Source: Companilactobacillus huachuanensis
GTDB lineage: Bacteria > Bacillota > Bacilli > Lactobacillales > Lactobacillaceae
DNA: 64,000 bases
Assembly: GCF_005404815.1 (NCBI RefSeq)
Contig: NZ_BJDF01000018.1
Coordinates: 1-64,000, forward strand
Reading direction: 5' to 3'
This document shows, in pieces, positions 1-6,853 of the stretch. A program made the translations under genes and the position numbers. The notes under the pieces are model-generated. The model searched no databases. It worked only from the letters and a program-made list of their open reading frames with translations, and was not told where the DNA came from. Within the stretch, counting starts at the first letter, position 1, and each line of letters opens with the position of its first letter.

Positions 1-1
1 C

Positions 2-151
2 AGGCGAATTCCAGAAATGGAACAATTAAAACAAGAAGTAGCAGCATGGTGTAGTGAACGTAATGCTAAAAATTTATCAATAGATTGGCAATTCACAACT
101 GCAGATGCACGTATAAAATTACATTCACTTTATCCAAAACTTGAAGGTTGA
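2..151 (+). CDS. IS630-family transposase, C-terminal fragment (cut by window edge)
   Basis: Only the last 49 codons are inside the window. They contain a segment around WCSERNAKNLSIDWQFTT that resembles the C-terminus of IS630-family DDE transposases, followed by ARIKLHSLYP. The DDE catalytic residues would lie upstream of base 1, so activity cannot be judged. The last codons (GAA GGT TGA) coincide with the terminal inverted repeat of the intergenic repeat copy that begins at about 140, so the stop codon and final residues appear to be supplied by that repeat. Family assignment is from recollection of the C-terminal motif and is moderately secure. Confidence 0.6.
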   Translation, partial: RRIPEMEQLKQEVAAWCSERNAKNLSIDWQFTTADARIKLHSLYPKLEG

Positions 152-310
152 TTAAATATAAATATGAGAGCTACTCCCCACTAGTTTAATTTTTTGTGGT
201 AGGAACTGTAAAATTAAAAATTTAAATTAAGACTTCTGATTTATTTAAATAAATTAACTCCAGATTTATAATCCCAATAGTTATATTAATTTTTGTCTTC
301 CAATCTTTAG
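140..310 (-). repeat. Internally deleted copy of the intergenic hairpin repeat (copy 1)
   Basis: The left end CTTGAAGGTTGA and right end near CTTCCAATCTTTAG match the terminal inverted repeats of the fuller copies at 8040 and 9493. Arm sequences are also shared (the TTATTTAAATAAATTAACTC region and the TTATATTAATTTTT region before the right end). The central stem and hairpins are missing. The orientation is the same as copies 3, 4 and 8. Confidence 0.6.
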
Positions 311-401
311 TTTGTTAATTTTATTATTTAACGATTGACATAAAAACTCTAAAAATATTTACTTAGATACTTTTATAATCAATTTAAGGAAGAGATTCTA
401 T

Positions 402-431
402 TTGCGATTATTCGTTTCTTTTGTATTTTGA
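402..431 (+). promoter_or_regulatory. Candidate leader peptide (9 codons) upstream of ABC exporter
   Basis: A TTG-initiated ORF encodes MRLFVSFVF and stops at 431. AAGGAAG at 386-392 lies about 9 nt upstream as a plausible ribosome binding site. It lies 100 nt before a strong terminator-like hairpin that precedes the ABC transporter genes. Leader-peptide-controlled attenuation is known for the related BmrCD exporter of Bacillus subtilis; applying it here is inference. No convincing consensus promoter could be fixed: TTGACA at 335-340 has only a weak -10 partner. Confidence 0.35.
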
Positions 432-530
432 AGTTGATGATATTTTGACGTTCTGTCTCCAGTATTTCGGTTGAATAAACTTGTATCAAAAATAATCTTG
501 TACTAAGATAAATCATATAGTTTTACCAGT

Positions 531-582
531 GTCACGGAATCCTTAGTCCTTACTAGGTCATGGAATTCGTGACATTTTTTTT
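531..582 (+). terminator. Attenuator-like terminator in front of ABC exporter operon
   Basis: A long stem runs GTCACGG-AATCC-TTAGT, loop CCTT, ACTAGG...GGAATTCGTGAC (531-573), directly followed by eight T residues. The ribosome binding site AGGAGGTG (583-590) of the first ABC gene starts immediately after the T-tract. A terminator this close to the gene it precedes suggests premature termination control. Confidence 0.7.
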
Positions 583-595
583 AGGAGGTGATTTT

Positions 596-2317
596 TTGTT
601 TCGAATCGTAATGCAACATATCCATGGTAAAGCCCGATTATTCTTTTTTCTTGCGCCATTAATTATGCTGGGTGAGGTCTTCAGTGACTTGCAACAGCCA
701 ACTTTAATGTCACAAATAATTGATCAAGGCTTAGCAAAAGGTGATTCATCATTTGTAATTCATCATGCATTGTTGATGTTAATGTTTGCAGTTATTGGGG
801 TAACTTTTGGTAGTAGCTGTGGTTTTCTTGGAAGTTATGCTTCTTTAAAAATGGGTGAATCTTTGCGGAGTCATATGTTGGAGATTGCGCTTAAAAACCG
901 TCAGGCTAATGGACTGGCACCGGCCACACTAATTACAAGAATCACTAATGATGTAATACAGATGCAAAATTTAGTCATGATAGTTACTAGAAGCATGGTT
1001 AGAGCCCCAATGTTACTTTTGGGAGGAATAGTCATGTCAATCATCGTTTGTCCTGATTTAGCTCCCATCTTGCTTGTTATTATGCCATTTCTAGTTATCT
1101 TTATTTTACTTATCGTGCGACGCAGTATTCCGAAGTATACAAAGATGCAACAGTCAGTAGACCAGGTCAATCAAGTAATGCGTGAGAATTTACAAGGGGC
1201 TAAAACGGTTAAAGCCTATGTTTTGGAAAATCATCAATTAGAGCAATTCAGCAGACAAAATCAAGAACTTCAAAATAATTCGCAATCTGCCGCAATGGCG
1301 ACTGTTATTCTGTCACCTATAATTCAGTTGATGTTAAATCTTGGAGTCGTAGTTGCCTTGGCATATGGTGGAGATTTAGCAATCAGCAAGACTATCAGTG
1401 ATGGTCAAATTATTGCTTTCGTCAATTATATGATTCAGATTACAAGTGCCATGATTATGACGGTTAATATTATCACATCCTTTTCACGGGCAATTACTAG
1501 TTCTGCCAGAGTTCAGGATGTTTTGGATGAATCAGAGTCCGAGGAACTTCCAGTTGTAAATGATGAAAAGCCAGCTGACGATAGTATTAGTTTTAAAGAT
1601 GTTTCATTTGGATATTCAACCAGTAAACCAATTTTAGATAAGGTCAACTTTCAAATTAAATCTGGTCAGTGGCTTGGAATAATCGGAGCAACTGGGTCAG
1701 GAAAGAGTTCATTGATCAACTTGTTAACGAGGCAATTTGACGACTATTCCGGTCAGATTAAAATAGGTGGCGTCAACATTCAGGACATGAGCTTGGACAG
1801 TGTTCATCAAGAAGTTGCGGTAGCCTTACAAGATTCATTATTGTTCTCTGGAACGGTGAAAAGTAATCTTATTTACGGAGGTGCTGCTAGTGATACAGTC
1901 CTTAAACGAGCCACACAAGTATCACAGGCGTTCGATTTTATTCAAAACCTACCTAAAAAATATTTGGCACCAGTCGAACAGGCCGGAAAGAACTTTTCTG
2001 GTGGTCAGAGACAGCGTTTAAACTTGTCCCGTGCCATTGTTCCTAATAGTAAAATCTTAGTCTTAGATGATGCGACAAGTGCTGTTGATCAATCTACAAA
2101 TGCTCAGATCAAACATAACTTAAAGCAATTACGGACCAATAAGACAACGTTAATTATTTCTCAGCGAGTTACTAATGTTATGGATTGTGATGAAATTATT
2201 GTTTTAGAGGATGGAAAATTAACGGCCAGTGGAACTCACAAAGAATTGTTAAAAAAGTCGAGTTTTTATCGTAGTTTAATTCAAACACAGTTAGGGGATG
2301 TCGACTTTGATGCGTAG
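596..2317 (+). CDS. Heterodimeric multidrug-type ABC exporter, half-transporter 1 (BmrC/YheI-like)
   Basis: An ABC exporter half of about 573 residues: an N-terminal six-helix transmembrane domain fused to a nucleotide-binding domain. Walker A (GATGSGKSS) is near residue 365, the signature FSGGQRQRLNL near 463 and Walker B ILVLDDATSAVD near 485. The residue after the Walker B aspartate is Asp rather than the catalytic Glu, as in the degenerate site of heterodimeric exporters such as BmrC and LmrC. I chose TTG at 596 because AGGAGGTG lies 5 nt upstream; an upstream in-frame ATG at 560 sits inside the attenuator hairpin. It overlaps the next gene, its probable partner. Substrates are probably drugs or lipids, but this is inferred from the family only. 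Confidence 0.85.
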   Translation: MFRIVMQHIHGKARLFFFLAPLIMLGEVFSDLQQPTLMSQIIDQGLAKGDSSFVIHHALLMLMFAVIGVTFGSSCGFLGSYASLKMGESLRSHMLEIALKNRQANGLAPATLITRITNDVIQMQNLVMIVTRSMVRAPMLLLGGIVMSIIVCPDLAPILLVIMPFLVIFILLIVRRSIPKYTKMQQSVDQVNQVMRENLQGAKTVKAYVLENHQLEQFSRQNQELQNNSQSAAMATVILSPIIQLMLNLGVVVALAYGGDLAISKTISDGQIIAFVNYMIQITSAMIMTVNIITSFSRAITSSARVQDVLDESESEELPVVNDEKPADDSISFKDVSFGYSTSKPILDKVNFQIKSGQWLGIIGATGSGKSSLINLLTRQFDDYSGQIKIGGVNIQDMSLDSVHQEVAVALQDSLLFSGTVKSNLIYGGAASDTVLKRATQVSQAFDFIQNLPKKYLAPVEQAGKNFSGGQRQRLNLSRAIVPNSKILVLDDATSAVDQSTNAQIKHNLKQLRTNKTTLIISQRVTNVMDCDEIIVLEDGKLTASGTHKELLKKSSFYRSLIQTQLGDVDFDA

Positions 2318-4085
2318 AAGAGTACCTCGTAATATTCACCGTGAAAAAGTTTCCCTAACCGATTGGAAAAAGACTGTTGCTCGAATAGGTGGATATTTAA
2401 ATGTTTATCGGTTTAAATTATCTCTAGTTTTTGGATTTACAGTTGTTACAACATTAACGACCGTAATTGGTAATCGAGTTAACGGGATTGTTATTGATAA
2501 GTTTATTAGTAAGAATAGATTGCATGATTTGTTAGTTATTTGTGCCATGTTGGCGGTAATGTATTTGATTTCGAGCGTGTTTACTTATTTTCAGAATTCA
2601 GTAACTATTAAAGTAGCTCAAGCAGTCAGCACCAAAATTCGCCAAGACGTCTTTGGGAATTTACAGCGTTTGCCGATGAAATATTTTGATACCCATGATA
2701 ACGGTGATGTTATGAGTCGATTAACCAACGATGTTGACAATATCAACACAGCTTTAATGCAGACATTTGTGCAATTATTTACCGGAATCATCAGTGTTTT
2801 GGGAATGGGTTTGGCAATGATTATTTTGTCACCAATACTTACGGGTATTACATTGTTGAGTACCGTTGCAACATATTTATTTTCCAAAGCAATTGCTAAA
2901 CTCACTCAAAAAGCATTTATGAATCAACAAACTAGTCTGGGTGAGTTGAACACCCAAATTGAAGAGTCTGTCAGTGGTAAACAATTAGTACAACTATTTA
3001 ATCACACCGATTCGACTATGAGTAAGTTCAATGATGTAAATCGTCAATATACCAAAGCAGCTTATAAGGCCCAGGCATTGTCTTCAATTATTGGACCATT
3101 CAATAATATGACGAACAATATTGCTTACTTATTGATAACAGCCGTTGGAGCTATTTCCATTGTCGGCGGTTATGGCAACATCACAGTTGGTGTCATCTTT
3201 ACTTTTCTAATATATCTACGTAATTTTACCGGACCGATTAATAATGTTCTCGATTTAATTAATACGCTGCAATTATCATTGGCCAGTGCTGAGCGTGTCT
3301 TTGAATTGATTGATGAGACACGTGAGAATGATGATCCAGAAGCAGTTGGTTTGGAGAAAGTTACCGGACACATTACTTTTGATCATGTGTCATTCGCATA
3401 CGATCAACGGTTAATACTTGATGATGTCAATTTGACCGCTGACCCCGGTGAAGTAGTAGCGTTAGTTGGCCCCACTGGAGCCGGTAAAACTACAATCATG
3501 AATTTGTTAACAAACCTTTATCCCTTGAAAAAAGGTCGAGTGTTGTTAGATGGTCAAGATGTTACCAAAATCCGTCGCTTTGATTTGCGAAAAAATGTAG
3601 CAATAGTTCAACAAGAGTCATTTCTTTTTACAATGAGTATTAGAGAAAATATTCGTTTGGGTCGACCTGAAGCAACAGATAAGGAAGTTGAGATTGCTGC
3701 TGAGGAGGCTAATGCTGATACCTTTATTCGTCAGCTACCATTGGGTTATGACACTATGTTGAGTGAAAATGCCTCACAGTTGTCACAAGGGCAAAGGCAA
3801 TTATTAAGTATTGCGCGTGCCTTTATTACCAAGGCTCCGGTATTGATTTTGGATGAAGCGACTGCCTCAATTGATAGTCAAACTGAAGCTGATGTCCAAA
3901 CGGCCATGTCTAAATTGATGAAGAACAAAACCAGTTTTGTGATAGCACACCGTTTATCGACAATTAAGAACGCTGATCAAATTCTTGTTATTAAAGATGG
4001 CAGAGTAATTGAACAAGGTAACCATCAGAGTTTGCTAGAAAAAAATGGTTTTTATGCAAAGTTGTACAATAGTCAGTTTAGTTAA
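2310..4085 (+). CDS. Heterodimeric multidrug-type ABC exporter, half-transporter 2 (BmrD/YheH-like)
   Basis: The second ABC half, about 591 residues, with an N-terminal transmembrane domain and a canonical nucleotide-binding domain: Walker A GPTGAGKTT, signature LSQGQRQLLSIARAF, Walker B VLILDEATASID with the catalytic Glu, and H-loop AHRLS. It therefore supplies the consensus ATPase site that its upstream partner lacks, as expected for a heterodimer. The start is ambiguous between ATG 2298 and ATG 2310. The AGGGG at 2293-2297 abuts the first and sits 12 nt from the second, so 2310 is preferred. The reading frame overlaps the end of the first gene, indicating translational coupling. Confidence 0.85.
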   Translation: MRRRVPRNIHREKVSLTDWKKTVARIGGYLNVYRFKLSLVFGFTVVTTLTTVIGNRVNGIVIDKFISKNRLHDLLVICAMLAVMYLISSVFTYFQNSVTIKVAQAVSTKIRQDVFGNLQRLPMKYFDTHDNGDVMSRLTNDVDNINTALMQTFVQLFTGIISVLGMGLAMIILSPILTGITLLSTVATYLFSKAIAKLTQKAFMNQQTSLGELNTQIEESVSGKQLVQLFNHTDSTMSKFNDVNRQYTKAAYKAQALSSIIGPFNNMTNNIAYLLITAVGAISIVGGYGNITVGVIFTFLIYLRNFTGPINNVLDLINTLQLSLASAERVFELIDETRENDDPEAVGLEKVTGHITFDHVSFAYDQRLILDDVNLTADPGEVVALVGPTGAGKTTIMNLLTNLYPLKKGRVLLDGQDVTKIRRFDLRKNVAIVQQESFLFTMSIRENIRLGRPEATDKEVEIAAEEANADTFIRQLPLGYDTMLSENASQLSQGQRQLLSIARAFITKAPVLILDEATASIDSQTEADVQTAMSKLMKNKTSFVIAHRLSTIKNADQILVIKDGRVIEQGNHQSLLEKNGFYAKLYNSQFS

Positions 4086-4150
4086 AATACTTTATTGGAG
4101 TCCAATGTTTGAATGTTAGAGTTGTTCAAGATTATTTTGATAAGCCTTTC

Positions 4151-4423
4151 AAGAATAAGAAGTTCACTAAGCACTTAAATTGTGAGATAATTTAAGTACT
4201 TTTTCTTTGTGTTTTTTTAAAGATGGACATGACGATTATCGACTGATTATTTCAAAAAGTAGTACGAAAATTGTACGAAACATGATGAAAAAATGTGAAG
4301 TAAAAAATAAAGCTAGTTTTACTTAATTGCAACAATCGTTGCTGTAGAGCTTGCCTATAATAAAAATTGTGTCTAAAATAATCACGAATAAAGGAGAATT
4401 ATTATGCCATTAGTACATATTGA
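4151..4423 (+). repeat. Diverged direct-repeat block A (copy of the tautomerase upstream region)
   Basis: This block matches 6352-6645 over its length with substitutions and indels. Both begin with the last codons of an unidentified reading frame (KNKKFTKHLNCEII stop here, KNKQFEKHLDYEII stop there), share a hairpin, a GATGTGAAG/AATGTGAAG segment, and end in AATAAAGGAGAATTATTATGCC, the start of a tautomerase gene. It marks a duplication that now flanks an inserted gene cassette. Confidence 0.7.
4168..4206 (+). terminator. Intrinsic terminator downstream of ABC operon
   Basis: AAGCACTTAAATT pairs with AATTTAAGTACTT around a GTGAGAT loop, with one mismatch, and is followed by a T-rich run. The equivalent position in the second repeat block (around 6373-6406) is more degenerate. 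Confidence 0.6.
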
Positions 4424-4442
4424 ACCTACTGGTTCAAGGTGA
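4404..4442 (+). pseudogene. Truncated 4-oxalocrotonate tautomerase copy
   Basis: The ribosome binding site and the first six codons (MPLVHI) match the intact tautomerase gene at 6619. Similarity then ends abruptly and a stop codon follows after 12 codons. The break falls in a short inverted repeat, TTGAACCtactGGTTCAA (4419-4436). This is best read as the leftover start of a duplicated gene whose remainder was removed when the neighbouring cassette arrived. Confidence 0.65.
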
Positions 4443-4504
4443 GGTCTCCGACAAACATTGATAAATCAACGTTTGTAACATGAAAATATTGTATGAAAAT
4501 AGTA

Positions 4505-4536
4505 CGGCTATCCTCTCAAAAAGGATAGCCGTTTTT
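4505..4536 (+). terminator. Strong intrinsic terminator
   Basis: CGGCTATCCT and AGGATAGCCG form a perfect 10-bp stem with a 7-nt loop, followed by TTTTT. It lies just upstream of the two-gene cassette and insulates it from upstream transcription. Confidence 0.85.
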
Positions 4537-4654
4537 AGGTAATATATGTTTTATATCGCTCAAGATTTTGTCGATAGGTATTCTTAATTTATAATTCACT
4601 GATGATATAATATTAATAATATTGAAGTTACAATAATTAAAGGAGGTTAGAAAT

Positions 4655-5275
4655 TTGAATACTAATGGTTATTCATTAATTGATTCCATTGAAAAAATTG
4701 GAGAAAAAACATTCTATACTATTCCACTTAATGCAATGAAGGAAACATCTGTAACAGATAATATTTTGTCTGAAATACTTCTACCTAGTAATGCAAAAGC
4801 TGATTTGATTTACTATGATGATTCCTATAAGGAAACGGGCAAAAAGGGACCGTCTACGAATAATAAGACCCGTACTTGTGCGGATTATGTTTTATATATA
4901 AAGGACAAGAATAAGAAAATTCATAAATATGCATTTCAGGCAAAAAATGGTAAAGAATATGACGGTAAAGGAAATGTTTATACTGAAATAAATCATAAGA
5001 TCGGTAATAATGGAGATTATCAGATTGATGGATATGATGAATTTTTGAAAAATAATCCATATATTTCTGGTTATTATATTTTTTATAATGGCAATTATAA
5101 AAATGTAAATAATACAAACTCAATTAAATCGTTGAATGGTCAAAGCTTTTGGATTATCGGAGAAGAAAGAGTGAAGGGACTAATGGGAACGGATTATAAT
5201 GTTATATCTATAGATAATATTATTGGAGAAAATAGTCACGTCAATTTCATTAGTTTTTTGAGAGGACTTGTTTAG
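4655..5275 (+). CDS. Putative PD-(D/E)XK-like nuclease (DUF6615-like), cassette gene 1
   Basis: A 206-residue protein of unknown name. An N-terminal helix has acidic residues (ETSVTDNILSEIL, about 30-42). It is followed by a strand with Asp77 (CADYVLYI) and then QAK at 95-97 (YAFQAKNGK), the spacing expected for the D...(E/Q)xK core of restriction-endonuclease-like folds. A C-terminal part (QIDGYDEFL...GYYIFYNG) resembles the Q/Y helix region seen in proteins annotated DUF6615. The TTG start follows AGGAGG by 8 nt. The next gene starts 2 nt after its stop. It is A/T-rich and Asn/Lys-rich compared with neighbours, suggesting acquisition. The nuclease call is inference from motif spacing; no catalytic evidence exists. 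Confidence 0.5.
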   Translation: MNTNGYSLIDSIEKIGEKTFYTIPLNAMKETSVTDNILSEILLPSNAKADLIYYDDSYKETGKKGPSTNNKTRTCADYVLYIKDKNKKIHKYAFQAKNGKEYDGKGNVYTEINHKIGNNGDYQIDGYDEFLKNNPYISGYYIFYNGNYKNVNNTNSIKSLNGQSFWIIGEERVKGLMGTDYNVISIDNIIGENSHVNFISFLRGLV

Positions 5276-5276
5276 A

Positions 5277-5921
5277 ATGACAGACTATTTAAGCCTAGAT
5301 GGTGTAAAAAAAGTTGTGAGTGATAAAGAAACAAGATTTAATTCTGTTATAAATCAGCTTACAAAGGCAGTGAAAAGCGTTCATAGAATTGATGAAATAA
5401 CAAATTTATTGGATTATAAAGCAAATCTGAAGGATAATTCAAATGCAGAATTTGATAGAATAAAGTTTTTACACGAAATTCAATATGAATCTTTGAACAA
5501 AAGGTATGAACCAATCACGCAAAGAAGTGGTAGAATGTCAGTTTTCTTTGAAAATAAAGAGGATGTTGTTAGTAGGTTTAGGGCGGCAGGTATTGAAAAA
5601 TATAGAACTACAACTGTTGAAGTTGTTCAAAGTCCTGGTGAAGAAAGAAAACCTGAAATATGGAGGGAGATTTCTAAATCTTGGAGTAAGAAAATGCTCG
5701 AATGGCTTGATAATCAAGAAGGAAATTTATCACATGATGAAAATGCGATTAAAAACCTTGATTTTAAAATTTTAAATGATAATCCCTCTAGTTTTACCAA
5801 AGAGGTTTTAAAATCATTAAATGAAGATGATGATTTTAAGGTAATACGGTATCATAATGGTCAGGTTGATGAAGCTGTTCAAAATATAATAACTATAGAT
5901 TTATCTGAAGAAACAAATTGA
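5277..5921 (+). CDS. Unknown protein, cassette gene 2
   Basis: A 214-residue soluble protein with no recognisable domain, signal peptide or membrane segment. It is rich in charged residues and predicted mostly helical in the first half (LTKAVKSVHRIDEITNLLDYKANL). ATG 5277 is chosen because AGAGG lies 11 nt upstream; an in-frame TTG at 5268 has its ribosome binding site too close. It follows the nuclease-like gene with only one base between stop and start, so the two are almost certainly co-translated and may act together, for example as effector and partner. The operon ends at the palindrome at 5958-5995. Function is not known. Confidence 0.65.
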   Translation: MTDYLSLDGVKKVVSDKETRFNSVINQLTKAVKSVHRIDEITNLLDYKANLKDNSNAEFDRIKFLHEIQYESLNKRYEPITQRSGRMSVFFENKEDVVSRFRAAGIEKYRTTTVEVVQSPGEERKPEIWREISKSWSKKMLEWLDNQEGNLSHDENAIKNLDFKILNDNPSSFTKEVLKSLNEDDDFKVIRYHNGQVDEAVQNIITIDLSEETN

Positions 5922-5957
5922 TTTACTTTACTTTAAAACCATTTAACTGAAAAAGGT

Positions 5958-5995
5958 AGTATACCAAATCTATTCATGAATAGATTTGGTATACT
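5958..5995. repeat. 38-bp perfect palindrome
   Basis: AGTATACCAAATCTATTCA is followed immediately by its exact reverse complement, with no spacer. As RNA it forms a long hairpin that could end the two-gene operon, but it lacks a strong T-tract on either strand. Its right half overlaps the end of the IS1380 transposase fragment. Confidence 0.85.
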
Positions 5996-6126
5996 TTGTC
6001 TAATCGAAGTTTAGGCATAAATTCATTGATAGCAATTAGACCGGCATCTCCATTCAAGCCGCTACTTTTGTTATTTACTTTGATTTTTTTATTGTTAAAT
6101 ATTATTTTTTCATGTACAGTTGTCAT
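5974..6126 (-). pseudogene. IS1380-family transposase, N-terminal fragment
   Basis: On the minus strand, AAGGAG lies 6 nt before an ATG at 6126. The reading frame starts MTTVHEKIIFNNKKIKVNN and contains SSGLNGDAGLIAINEFMPKL, the N-terminal motif of IS1380-family transposases (normally about 420-440 residues). Only about 50 residues remain. The frame runs into the palindrome and stops at 5974. The gene is a dead remnant. A hairpin at 6219-6259 and a CACCCaaaGGGTG inverted repeat lie in its 5' region. Confidence 0.7.
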
Positions 6127-6218
6127 TGGGAACTCCTTCTTTGTAACGTTTTGTTGTGGTGACTTCACGTTAACATAGTGGAGTTTTTTTTTCACCCAAA
6201 GGGTGAAAAAAATAAATG

Positions 6219-6259
6219 AGCCAATACCGCACCGTCTAACGACGTCAATGGTATTGGCC
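6219..6259. other. Hairpin upstream of the IS1380 fragment
   Basis: GCCAATACC pairs with GGTATTGGC around a 20-nt loop. It probably belongs to the 5' end of the insertion sequence, where such hairpins block read-through into the transposase. There is no adjacent T-tract. Confidence 0.5.
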
Positions 6260-6280
6260 TATTTATGTGAATATATTGGG

Positions 6281-6308
6281 TTTTACAGTCACAGTTTTAC
6301 AGTCACAG
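6281..6308. repeat. Tandem duplication of a 14-bp unit
   Basis: TTTTACAGTCACAG occurs twice in immediate succession. It sits at the outer edge of the IS1380 remnant and could be a slippage product or an insertion scar. Confidence 0.8.
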
Positions 6309-6351
6309 AAGAAGAAGTTAAGAATAAATTGAATACTATAAATAGGAGATA

Positions 6352-6645
6352 TAAAGAATAAGCAGTTTGAAAAGCATCTAGATTATGAGATAATTTAGGT
6401 GTTTCTTGTTTACAAAGTTTACTGAATGGACAGGACGACTTTTTGATGAATTCTCGAAAAATAGAGGACGAAAAGAGGACGATACTAAGTCTTCAGGTTT
6501 GAAGCGATGTGAAGCAAAAAAATTAGGACAGTTCTACATAATAGATTCAAGCATTGATGTAGAGCAATTTAACACTAAAATAAGCGTTGTAAACGCTGAT
6601 GAATAAAGGAGAATTATTATGCCACTAGTACATATCGATTTGATT
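6352..6645 (+). repeat. Diverged direct-repeat block B (upstream region of intact tautomerase)
   Basis: This is the partner of the block at 4151-4423. It begins with the codons KNKQFEKHLDYEII stop and ends in the tautomerase start. It includes a small inverted repeat, AGCGTTgtaAACGCT, just before the tautomerase ribosome binding site. A 66-codon open frame at 6406-6606 lies in this block, but the other block does not conserve it, so it is not treated as a gene. Confidence 0.7.
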
Positions 6646-6804
6646 GCCGGACGTTCCGAATCTCAGTTAAGAGGAATGGTCAAAGATGTTACCGATGCTA
6701 TTGTTAAAAACACCGGTGCACCTGCAGAACATGTTCATGTTGTCTTAAACGAAATGGAAAAAGAACACTACGCTGTTGGCGGAGTATTAAAGAGTGACGA
6801 ATAG
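6619..6804 (+). CDS. 4-oxalocrotonate tautomerase family protein
   Basis: A 61-residue protein, the usual length for single-domain 4-OT tautomerases. It starts MPLVHIDLIAGRSE, so removal of Met exposes the catalytic Pro1, and Arg11 of the family is present. These small hexameric enzymes catalyse keto-enol tautomerisation; the physiological substrate in lactic acid bacteria is unclear. GGAG lies 9 nt before the ATG, and the gene is followed by its own terminator. A truncated duplicate of its start lies at 4404. Confidence 0.85.
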   Translation: MPLVHIDLIAGRSESQLRGMVKDVTDAIVKNTGAPAEHVHVVLNEMEKEHYAVGGVLKSDE

Positions 6805-6812
6805 TTGACTTT

Positions 6813-6839
6813 GGCACACCTTGAGGGTGTGCTATTTTT
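6813..6839 (+). terminator. Terminator after tautomerase gene
   Basis: GCACACC/GGGTGTGC stem with a 4-nt loop, followed by TATTTTTG. Confidence 0.75.
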
Positions 6840-6853
6840 GTTAGGAGATAAAT

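Noticed and set aside
4419-4436. TTGAACCtactGGTTCAA inverted repeat as an attachment site or operator
   Set aside because: Only one copy was found in the window, and it lies at the truncation point of the tautomerase remnant, so a junction artefact is as likely.
6406-6606. 66-codon open frame upstream of the tautomerase gene
   Set aside because: No convincing ribosome binding site, and the homologous block at 4151-4423 has stops in the corresponding frame.
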